Below are positions 35,601 to 41,715 of a DNA stretch of 64,000 nucleotides, piece by piece. Source of the DNA: Lachnospiraceae bacterium (GTDB taxonomy: Bacteria > Bacillota > Clostridia > Lachnospirales > Lachnospiraceae). The translations under genes were made by a program, and so were the position numbers. How positions within the stretch are numbered: position 1 is the stretch's first letter; each line of letters starts with the position of its first letter. A model generated the notes under the pieces. It saw nothing but the letters and a program-made list of their open reading frames with translations. It did not search any database and had not been told where the DNA came from. The stretch covers positions 1 through 64,000 of the forward strand of contig JAKSSF010000012.1 of the NCBI GenBank assembly GCA_024403235.1, read 5' to 3'.

Positions 35601-37876
35601 AATTTGATTTTGGTGATGTGGAATTAAATGATTATTTACCAACATATCTTTCTTTTAATGCAGATGATCCTAAGTGTAAATACGAACTATATACACATGC
35701 GACAGACGCAAAAGCCACCAGTGGAACTCTTGTAGATGAAAGTAATATCAAGTCATTTTCTTATAAAGCTAATCAGACTTTTGACGGAGGGGCTTGTAAT
35801 CAACTTACTTGGGAATTACAAAATATCAATGCAAAGACAAATGACTGTTTTTACTTTATGAAGTTTACAGTAAAGCTTGATATGGATGAGTTTATGCGTC
35901 AAAAAGGATATTCCAATGGAGAGATTCCTTCAGGCGCAGAAATAAAAAATAATGTTACTGCAACTACTAACGGTGTAACTAGCAAAGCTTGGCATAGCTT
36001 CAAAATTGCGGGCTCTCAGAAAATGCTTACTAAGTTTGTAAAACGTAAAGACGATACAAAAGCATTAGATTATACAGTTTATGTCAATCCTTTTGCACTC
36101 GATATTTCCGCAGGAAATAGTAGTGTTACACAATTTAAAGTTGAGGATATTCTTGGGGCGGGTCTGACCTTAGATTTGGGATCTGTTAAATTATATGAGG
36201 CACAAGCACCCTCTGTTACACCAGGCAATAATTCATTTGCAGGTGGAAGTCTTGGAGCTGATGCCGGGGCTGGCATGAATATAACTTATGGTAGTAACCA
36301 AGCTACGCAAACAGGAAGCAATTCAAGTAATCAGAATATTCCTGCAATAGTACTTGAGAAAAAAACGACAGATGCAATTTCTGGAATTGTTCCCTCATTA
36401 GTATCTGGAAATGATGGAACAAGTATATTGACGGTACCTATTGAGAATAAAAAAGCTTATATTTTAGAATATACAGCGATAGCTACCAAATCAAATGCAG
36501 CCTTATCTAACAGTGTTAGCCTGAAGGGAGAAGGTATGCAGGCAATACCTGCGGATGCTAGAGTTTATACCTTTTCATCAAGCGCATTTGGATCGGCAAA
36601 GCGATTTATTCCAACCTCTTTGCCAACGAACCCATATTATATGATTCAATTGTTAAAAAAGGATTCACAGACAAATGATCCTATAGGGTTTGCTGATGAT
36701 ACGAAGAATGCAGAATTTATCGTATATACGACCAATGAAAATGCACCTATTGGTACTATAAAGTGCAATGAAGTTGGAGAAGGGGAAATATCCTTCCTGG
36801 AATCAGAGTTGGATGCATTTTTGACTGCAACTCCTGCAGTTGAGGTACTTCATATAAAGGAAAGCAAGGCACCGGAGGGCTATGAAAAATCCACGGATAT
36901 TTTAGATTTGCCAATTACAGAATTGCTTAGTACTGATAGAAAAGATGCCACAACAGGCACATATATATATAGTACTGAGGTGAAAAATCGAAAAGTAGAT
37001 GATCCTGTTATAACTGGAGAAATTACAATTTTCAAAGAAGATCCAGATAAAAATTTTGTGAGTGGAGCATCTGTATCAGTATTTACGGATGAAGCATGTA
37101 ATACCTTGGCAGAAGGAAGTGTAGGTGGTGGAGCAAAGGGCCCCTTACAAAATATTCCAATTACATCAGCAGCCGGAGTAGTTATTTCTGATTTGACAAT
37201 TGGTGTGTATTATATAAAAGAAGTTGTTACTCCATCTGGTTATATTACTTTGAACACTCCTTTAAAGGTGACAGTAGGGGCTTTTTCACAGAATATATAT
37301 ATTGTTAATGAGAGAGGCGGTAAGTTCCAATTACAAAAACTGGATAATGATGGAAATCCATTAAAAGGAGCTAAATTTACTGTTTATAGAGAAATAGGCG
37401 GCGCTAAAAGTTCAATAGTACCTTCAGCTAAAGTTGATGGTGTAGTAATGGAATTAAGGGATTTTGTAATTGATACAGATACTGCTTTGGTTAAGATAGA
37501 AGACATACCATTGGGAGCTTATTATATTGAAGAGATTGAAGCACCAGATGGATTTAAGCTTCTAACAGCACCAAAAAGAGTGGTGGTCAGTGCGGCAGAT
37601 ACAAATGATTTGGTTGAAATAGTAAATGAAAAGAAACCCGACCCAAAACCCGATCCAAAACCATCAGGAAATGAGGGGAACGACGGAAGTGACGATAGCA
37701 GTGATTCTCCTGCGGCAGTTCCACCTGCGGTAAAACCTACCGAGAATAAGGCTACTATTCAAAATGGCAAGATTCCGCAGACAGGACAACTATGGTGGCC
37801 CGTATGGTTTATGGGAGGATTGGGATCCTTATTCCTGATACTTGGATTCCTGTGGAAACCCAAAAAGAAAAAATAA
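32690..37876 (+). CDS. Large Cna-B domain surface protein with IPQTG cell-wall sorting signal
   Basis: The 1728-residue protein has an N-terminal signal peptide (hydrophobic core about residues 15-30, ending near YASANQ) and a Gly/Asn/Glu low-complexity stretch. Trp/Asp/Phe-rich repeats follow (DWSTFDWESIDFETFDF), then a long series of isopeptide/DUF11-like beta domains, and three Cna-B domains near the C-terminus with E-box-like YYIKEVVTPSGY and YYIEEIEAPDGF. It ends with a Pro/Asp/Lys linker, the sorting signal IPQTG (residue 1695), a membrane helix and KPKKKK. It is probably wall-anchored by the sortase just downstream. The ligand is unknown. Confidence 0.88.
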   Translation: MRLNKRTLEVIKRKVLAYLLIAVMIAGIVTPLGYASANQNGQTQETEIQESGNDAGDLTEGNEGGDSAEAGGGTGTNFENPTDESGNPSTGDTGNQLEEDNNTDAQESGSTGTQAGGLSNDQNSGTNSDSVRVKWEAVNWANFNEEFDWYGLDEDTWTVVLDVLTTKLSAGEIDAALMDKIQQSGRAYLDGKKAPMTKAPKARLLGAPAGGVDWSTFDWESIDFETFDFSLVDWTQVDYYVFDMFTLEDTYEAGTNETLSMEVFLEAFEAYNAYWGNQISLLDVTPAPTVLGGKKTGPTSDLWEPIVSLQYEKDGQRVELTNESDISQNTNLYLAYKWDIGQKSLADIGIEADVEYTLNFPSNIIPDNMGKQDIYDDPNDVATKFAEITPSKNNDGTISLKIKFTDVSHGGVVTAGLQGKVSGDKSQYDSNKKIDIALGGDTFASPTVTDFVPDGPKIEKESVQNGVNYNDGTIQWKISYTHPANNYTFPKDNNNLEIKPVIEDILPTGLKFSSFTVEGENVAQVSKATDSTDSNIKFEFTNDDYKTKDTTIIITAKLTDQETISLMDSSANKNYTNTVNLNLADTTVDNATANQTINPSGFNPITKNGNVDIEAGKGAVAGKYWEVIVHVPEMETYTSLNFKDELGKYLNYISDTFYVATSNDGSAWSDFTKPATDVTFTNNNTEQSKALTYPLWPNAELNFGTKPAKYYKVIYQTAVNGKVYLDGTNADITNTASVLFTSGSNQNTGNGVSKKGVVMPGTSANFILKEAGSVDKLAKGLRVKYTITVNPNSAVTINGSTAQGNKIILTEILKTEKGGHTYTPWFFSDEAGKALSENEIAQAIENVLKAEGNNITSVFVSGENFHGQDGNKGYSKFIATIDGTITSQVTIPITTTIEDPYVWAQNHANIITLDNSASLEGRINGADVNRSAEASSPLTGEVHVLAKMMQDFDPNSGYITYSIRVGQSSAKFDFGDVELNDYLPTYLSFNADDPKCKYELYTHATDAKATSGTLVDESNIKSFSYKANQTFDGGACNQLTWELQNINAKTNDCFYFMKFTVKLDMDEFMRQKGYSNGEIPSGAEIKNNVTATTNGVTSKAWHSFKIAGSQKMLTKFVKRKDDTKALDYTVYVNPFALDISAGNSSVTQFKVEDILGAGLTLDLGSVKLYEAQAPSVTPGNNSFAGGSLGADAGAGMNITYGSNQATQTGSNSSNQNIPAIVLEKKTTDAISGIVPSLVSGNDGTSILTVPIENKKAYILEYTAIATKSNAALSNSVSLKGEGMQAIPADARVYTFSSSAFGSAKRFIPTSLPTNPYYMIQLLKKDSQTNDPIGFADDTKNAEFIVYTTNENAPIGTIKCNEVGEGEISFLESELDAFLTATPAVEVLHIKESKAPEGYEKSTDILDLPITELLSTDRKDATTGTYIYSTEVKNRKVDDPVITGEITIFKEDPDKNFVSGASVSVFTDEACNTLAEGSVGGGAKGPLQNIPITSAAGVVISDLTIGVYYIKEVVTPSGYITLNTPLKVTVGAFSQNIYIVNERGGKFQLQKLDNDGNPLKGAKFTVYREIGGAKSSIVPSAKVDGVVMELRDFVIDTDTALVKIEDIPLGAYYIEEIEAPDGFKLLTAPKRVVVSAADTNDLVEIVNEKKPDPKPDPKPSGNEGNDGSDDSSDSPAAVPPAVKPTENKATIQNGKIPQTGQLWWPVWFMGGLGSLFLILGFLWKPKKKK

Positions 37877-37915
37877 AAGCAAGTAAGAAAAAGGCTAACG
37901 ATTAGCGATTTCTAT

Positions 37916-37946
37916 AAGCCGGTCATATTGACCGGCTTTGCTTTTC
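37916..37946 (+). terminator. Intrinsic terminator after the surface protein
   Basis: AAGCCGGTCA (37916-37925) pairs with TGACCGGCTT (37929-37938), followed by TGCTTTTC. A TGCTATAAT extended -10 for the following sortase lies just downstream (about 37958-37966). Confidence 0.8.
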
Positions 37947-37998
37947 TTAAAAAGTGCTATAATGAGATGTTAGAAAACAAAAGGGAAAAGTGATTCTG

Positions 37999-38625
37999 AT
38001 GAAAAAAGTATTCAAAATCATAGGCATTTTACTAATTTTGGCAGCCTTAGGGTTAGCCTATTATAATTATTTAGAAAATTTCAGAGCCGGAGCGGATGCG
38101 GATGATATTTATGCAAAGTTGCATGAACAAATTACAATGCATACAGAAGCTGGAAAAGAAACAGAACTGCCACAAACAGAGAATGGTGCGGGAACGGAGA
38201 ATACAGAAACCGATGTTTTAGAAGAACCGGCAACCATTACACTGGGAGAGTACGAGTATATGGGCGAAATTGAAATTCCTGCATTATCTTTAAAGCTTCC
38301 TGTGATTAGTGATTGGAGTTATCCCAAATTAAAGGTTGCCCCCTGCCGGTATTATGGTTCTATTGAGGGGAATGATTTGATTTTAGCGGCCCATAACTAT
38401 GACAGTCATTTTGGAAAATTGAAGAACCTGGAATTAGGAGAAGAAATAAATATCGTTGATATTACTGGGCAAAAGTATTCCTATCAGATTTCTTCCATAG
38501 AAATTTTGGAAGATACACAATTGTCTGATTTGGTAAAAGAAGGCTCTTGGGACATGACTTTATTTACTTGTACTAAAGGTGGCAAAATGCGTGTGGTAGT
38601 ACGGTGCAGGATGAAGAGAAGCTAA
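37999..38625 (+). CDS. Sortase paired with the IPQTG surface protein (class D-like)
   Basis: The 208-residue protein has an N-terminal membrane helix (about residues 4-22) and a sortase domain. Its active-site residues are His132 (AAHNYDSHFG), Cys191 (FTCTKGG) and Arg198. The motif set, HNY-SHFG and TCT-x-GG-x-x-R, is the same as in the sortase at 52.2 kb, whose neighbour ends in the near-identical PQTGQ signal. This suggests a dedicated wall-anchoring sortase for that signal type; class D is my best reading. A GTG nine bases upstream is an alternative start. Confidence 0.88.
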   Translation: MKKVFKIIGILLILAALGLAYYNYLENFRAGADADDIYAKLHEQITMHTEAGKETELPQTENGAGTENTETDVLEEPATITLGEYEYMGEIEIPALSLKLPVISDWSYPKLKVAPCRYYGSIEGNDLILAAHNYDSHFGKLKNLELGEEINIVDITGQKYSYQISSIEILEDTQLSDLVKEGSWDMTLFTCTKGGKMRVVVRCRMKRS

Positions 38626-38680
38626 CAGAGCTTTTCTTCGAATTCCTGGCACATATCAATTCCACCGTTTATTTTTTATT
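38622..38680 (-). pseudogene. Remnant of an Rpn-type nuclease C-terminus
   Basis: On the minus strand this stretch reads NGGIDMCQEFEEKLC then stop. It parallels the EGGIDVCQAIEKMK segment of the intact Rpn protein at 31.4 kb, and the DNA also matches (TGGCACATATCAATTCCACC against TGGCACACATCGATTCCTCC). A stop and frame change lie just upstream. Its stop codon overlaps the stop of the sortase, as in the intact case. Confidence 0.5.
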
Positions 38681-38743
38681 TTTATATCTTATAATTGCAA
38701 ATCGCTCAAGAGTAAATTTTTGTACGATTTTTGATAAAATATC

Positions 38744-38772
38744 TTGAGAAAGCTTGTACAATGTGATACAAT
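38744..38772 (+). promoter_or_regulatory. Promoter before the second copy of the 72-nt RNA element
   Basis: TTGAGA (38744-38749), 17-bp spacer, TACAAT (38767-38772). The expected start, near 38780, is at the 5' edge of the element, as in copy 1. Confidence 0.55.
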
Positions 38773-38783
38773 TCACCTATGGA

Positions 38784-38855
38784 TAAGCGGCTTTTCATTG
38801 CCGAAAGGCATCTGAAAACATATCATTTGTTCAAACAATCTGAAAATTCTGCTTA
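38784..38855 (+). ncRNA. 72-nt structured element, copy 2
   Basis: TAAGCGG (38784-38790) pairs with CTGCTTA (38849-38855), extended by TTTTC with GAAAA, and encloses a GCC-GAAA-GGC hairpin (38800-38809). It aligns without gaps to copy 1 at 30663-30734, with about three quarters identity. No intact gene follows at once; the next unit is the decayed toxin-antitoxin locus with its own promoter. Whether the RNA is a leader left from a lost gene or acts by itself is open. Confidence 0.5.
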
Positions 38856-38921
38856 AAAATTCACTCATTTCAATAATATATATAGTTAATTGATGTGGAG
38901 TTTCTGTTAATTAAAATGCAG

Positions 38922-38950
38922 TTGACAATATGTCGTATACAACATAATAT
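38922..38950 (+). promoter_or_regulatory. Promoter and operator of the toxin-antitoxin locus
   Basis: A consensus TTGACA (38922-38927), 17-bp spacer and TAATAT (38945-38950). Between and over the -10 lies an 18-bp near-palindrome TATGTCGTATACAACATA (38929-38946), symmetric except for one base pair per half. This is the expected binding site for the Xre-type antitoxin encoded downstream. Confidence 0.75.
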
Positions 38951-38960
38951 ATAAAGAGAG

Positions 38961-39128
38961 GTGCAATGTGACAGAAATAGAGCTTTATACTTTTTCTTTA
39001 TTGGGAACAAAGCTATTCTTACTCATGGGTTTACCAAGAAAAGTCAAAAAACTCCAAAATCTGAATTGGATTTAGCAAAGAAATACCGAGCGGATTATAA
39101 ACGGAGGCATTATTATGAGCAGTTTTAA
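38961..39128 (+). pseudogene. HigB/Gp49-type toxin with the N-terminal half deleted
   Basis: The 55-codon frame from the GTG at 38961 encodes only the C-terminal half of a HigB-family toxin: NRALYFFFIGNKAILTHGFT, then KKSQKTPKSELDLAKKYRAD, and YKRRHYYEQF. The usual N-terminal half of about 55-60 residues is missing, while promoter, ribosome site and stop remain, which points to an internal deletion. Family toxins cleave mRNA on the ribosome. This fragment keeps the conserved KKxQKTP region but is most likely inactive. It overlaps the antitoxin start by 14 bases. Confidence 0.7.
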
Positions 39129-39411
39129 AGATTATAAAGAAAAGGCATTAAAAAATCCAGAAGTAAAAGCGGAATATGACGCACTTCAGCCAGAGTATGA
39201 TTTAATTCAAGCGATGATAGATGCGAGAATCAGCCAGAATATGACGCAGAAGGAATTGTCAGATATTACAGGTATAACACAGGCAGATATTAGTAGGATT
39301 GAAAACGGTACAAGAAATCCGAGCCTTGCTATGGTGAAAAGAATTGCGGCTGGCTTAGGGATGCAATTGAGATTAGAATTTGTTCCTACATCAGTAAAGC
39401 ATAATCCATAA
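39115..39411 (+). CDS. HigA-type antitoxin with Xre helix-turn-helix
   Basis: A 98-residue protein with an N-terminal toxin-binding part (FKDYKEKALKNPEVKAEYDA) and a Cro/C1 helix-turn-helix (MTQKELSDITGITQADISRI, then ENGTRNPSLAMVKRIA). It belongs to the group in which the toxin gene comes first and the antitoxin start overlaps the toxin stop. Here the toxin is truncated, so the antitoxin is an orphan that probably still represses its own promoter through the palindrome at 38929-38946. An ACGGAGG site precedes the ATG. Confidence 0.9.
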   Translation: MSSFKDYKEKALKNPEVKAEYDALQPEYDLIQAMIDARISQNMTQKELSDITGITQADISRIENGTRNPSLAMVKRIAAGLGMQLRLEFVPTSVKHNP

Positions 39412-39536
39412 CATCATCTGATACAAAAACCCATTGATTTTCCCTACAATATATTTTATCTTAGTAGTAGTGCTAAGTGATAGAAAAGACACAACTTAGT
39501 TGTACAAAAATAAAACCCCAGAAAGGCGAAAATAGG

Positions 39537-40397
39537 ATGAAACCGATTAAAGAAGGAAAAGTACGAGAGATTTATGACAATGGCGATAGCTTAATCATGG
39601 TAGCAACTGACAGAATCAGCTGCTTTGATGTGATTTTAGGAAATGAAGTAACCAAGAAAGGTACTGTTTTAACCCAGATGTCTAAATTCTGGTTTGATAT
39701 GACCAAAGATATTTTACCCAATCATATGATTTCTGTAGATGTAAATGATATGCCTGAGTTCTTCAGACAGCCACAGTTTGATGGCAACAGTATGATGTGT
39801 AAAAAGTTGGAAATGCTTCCCGTGGAATGCATCGTTCGCGGCTACATTACCGGTAGCGGTTGGGCTAGTTATAAAGAAACCGGAAAAGTATGTGGTATTC
39901 AGTTGCCGGAAGGTTTGAAAGAATCTGATAAATTGCCGGAACCTATTTATACTCCTTCTACCAAGGCTGAAATCGGAGATCATGACGAAAATATTTCTTA
40001 TGAGCAGTCTGTAGAATACTTGGAGAAACGCTTCCCCGGAAAAGGAGAGGAGTTCGCTTCCAAACTTCGCGACTATACCATTGCTTTATATAAGAAATGT
40101 GCAGACTATGCACTGACCAAAGGTATTATTATTGCTGATACCAAGTTTGAATTTGGTTTAGATGAGGATGGCAACATCGTGATAGGGGATGAAATGTTAA
40201 CCCCTGATAGCTCTCGTTTCTGGCCTGCAGATGGCTATGAACCGGGACACGGCCAGCCTTCCTTTGACAAACAGTTTGCAAGAGATTGGCTGAAAGCAAA
40301 TGAGAATCACAATTGGACCTTACCACAGGATATCGTGGACAAGACCATTGACAAATACTTGCAGGGATATGAGTTGTTGACTGGAAGTAAGTTATAA
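39537..40397 (+). CDS. purC: Phosphoribosylaminoimidazole-succinocarboxamide synthase (SAICAR synthetase)
   Basis: PurC joins CAIR and aspartate in purine synthesis. The 286-residue protein starts KPIKEGKVREIYDNGDSLIM and carries VATDRISCFDVILG, PVECIVRGYITGSGWASYKE and the ADTKFEFGLDEDGNIVIGDE motif (exactly 20 residues). The length is that of the longer type of PurC. The start at 39537 is where the family's N-terminus begins; the frame is open for 20 codons upstream. No other purine gene is nearby, so it separates the two surface modules. Confidence 0.95.
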   Translation: MKPIKEGKVREIYDNGDSLIMVATDRISCFDVILGNEVTKKGTVLTQMSKFWFDMTKDILPNHMISVDVNDMPEFFRQPQFDGNSMMCKKLEMLPVECIVRGYITGSGWASYKETGKVCGIQLPEGLKESDKLPEPIYTPSTKAEIGDHDENISYEQSVEYLEKRFPGKGEEFASKLRDYTIALYKKCADYALTKGIIIADTKFEFGLDEDGNIVIGDEMLTPDSSRFWPADGYEPGHGQPSFDKQFARDWLKANENHNWTLPQDIVDKTIDKYLQGYELLTGSKL

Positions 40398-40430
40398 TAG
40401 AATAAATAAAAAACGGAACCCAAATAAGCA

Positions 40431-40462
40431 AAGCCTTGTGGAGAAATTCACAGGGCTTTTTT
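40431..40462 (+). terminator. Intrinsic terminator after purC
   Basis: AAGCCTTGTG (40431-40440) pairs with CACAGGGCTT (40449-40458) with one G-T pair, followed by TTTT. Confidence 0.85.
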
Positions 40463-40560
40463 GTATTTAAAAATTTATAGCCAATATTTACGAAATATGA
40501 TAAAATATACTCCAAATAGTTAAAGTAGGGGTACTATATGCCCTTTTTAGGAATACATAT

Positions 40561-41025
40561 ATGGATGAGAGACAATTACGGAAGCTAAAACGCTCCCAGT
40601 TACTGGAAATTTTATATGCGCAAAATGAGAAAATTGACCAGTTACAGGAAGAAAATGAAAAATTAAAAGAACAACTTTCGTCAAAGCTTTTGGAGATGAA
40701 AAAAGCAGGCTCCTTGGCAGAACAGGCAGTAAAAATTACAGGGCTGTTTGAAAAGGCACAGGAGGCGGCTAATTTATATTTGCAAAATGTGTATCGTATT
40801 GAGGGGATGGGAGCAGGAAGAGGTTCAGAGCAGGCTTCACAAAGTAGAATGCAGGTAGAACAGGCTAGACAACCGGAAGCTATCTGGCAAGAGGAAACGG
40901 AAAGGCGGCAGGCATCCAGACAACGGGAAGCCGCCAGAAGAGCTCAGACACAAAGAGCATCCCAAGCTTTAGGTAAAAATAGAAGAACAAGCATAGATTT
41001 TTTGAATGATGATGACTGGGATTAA
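40561..41025 (+). CDS. Coiled-coil protein at the head of the pilus operon, function unknown
   Basis: The 154-residue protein begins MDERQLRKLKRSQLLEILYA and has a heptad-rich coiled coil (about residues 20-70; IDQLQEENEKLKEQL). It ends with an Arg/Gln/Ala-rich basic region and RRTSIDFLNDDDWD. There is no signal peptide. It overlaps the signal peptidase gene by 20 bases, so it belongs to the pilus operon. Similar small coiled-coil proteins stand next to pilin-processing genes in other Lachnospiraceae, but the function is not known to me. Confidence 0.75.
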   Translation: MDERQLRKLKRSQLLEILYAQNEKIDQLQEENEKLKEQLSSKLLEMKKAGSLAEQAVKITGLFEKAQEAANLYLQNVYRIEGMGAGRGSEQASQSRMQVEQARQPEAIWQEETERRQASRQREAARRAQTQRASQALGKNRRTSIDFLNDDDWD

Positions 41026-41629
41026 GAAAAGAGAAAAACAAGACGGATACAACCATTGGATAGAGAATATTCCAAGTACTGATGCGTTGGAAACAGAATT
41101 GTATCGAAGCAGAGCAGAGGAACATCATCAAATTACCATAAAATACATCATTTGTAGTTGTTTGGTTTGTTTGGCGTTGGCTGCATTCATTTGTGGCTTT
41201 CGCACCTCAGTATTTCGAATATATGGTAATTCTATGAGCCCTACTTTGGAGACAGGAAGTCTTGTACTGGTAAAGAAAACGACAGCCATACAGGAAGGCG
41301 ATGTAATCGGTTTTTATTATAATAATAAACTTCTCATCAAAAGAGTCATTGCCGGACCGGGCAATATGGTGGAACTAGACAATGACGGCAATGTGTATCT
41401 TAACGGACATTTGCTGGAAGAATCCTATATATCAGCGAAAGCTAGAGGGGATTGTAATCTGGAGTTTCCGTATCAGGTTCCGGATGGCAAGTATTTTGTG
41501 ATGGGGGATGAGAGAAGCGAGTCCTTAGATAGCAGAAATGCTTCTATTGGTTGTATTGGAGCGGAACAAGTTGTTGGGAAGATTACATTTTGTATTTGGC
41601 CTATTACAAATATAGGATTGGTTCGTTAG
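41006..41629 (+). CDS. Type I signal peptidase of the pilus operon
   Basis: The 207-residue protein has a cytosolic N-terminus, one membrane helix (about residues 46-66) and the peptidase S26 motifs: Ser76 in IYGNSMSPTL and Lys112 in LLIKRVIAGPGNMVEL, plus the conserved GDERSESLDSR box. Both dyad residues are present, so it should be active, unlike the SipA-type pilus chaperones of streptococci that lack them. It likely removes signal peptides of the pilins encoded downstream. Three tandem ATG codons make the exact start uncertain. Confidence 0.92.
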   Translation: MMMTGIKKREKQDGYNHWIENIPSTDALETELYRSRAEEHHQITIKYIICSCLVCLALAAFICGFRTSVFRIYGNSMSPTLETGSLVLVKKTTAIQEGDVIGFYYNNKLLIKRVIAGPGNMVELDNDGNVYLNGHLLEESYISAKARGDCNLEFPYQVPDGKYFVMGDERSESLDSRNASIGCIGAEQVVGKITFCIWPITNIGLVR

Positions 41630-41715
41630 ATAGAATAGGAATCCGACTTTAGGTAAAAAATAAATCTCATTTGGGAATACAGATAAACAAAAAAGAAAAA
41701 GAAAAGGTAACAGTT

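Noticed and set aside
38700..38783. Minus-strand frame of about 35 codons (LYKLSQDILSKIVQKF) next to the Rpn remnant
   Set aside because: Short, without similarity to the Rpn C-terminal region in the intact copy, and overlapped by a good plus-strand promoter.
39491..39503. Palindrome ACAACTTAGTTGT before purC as a PurR box
   Set aside because: Too short and unlike the known PurR boxes; may be chance in AT-rich DNA.
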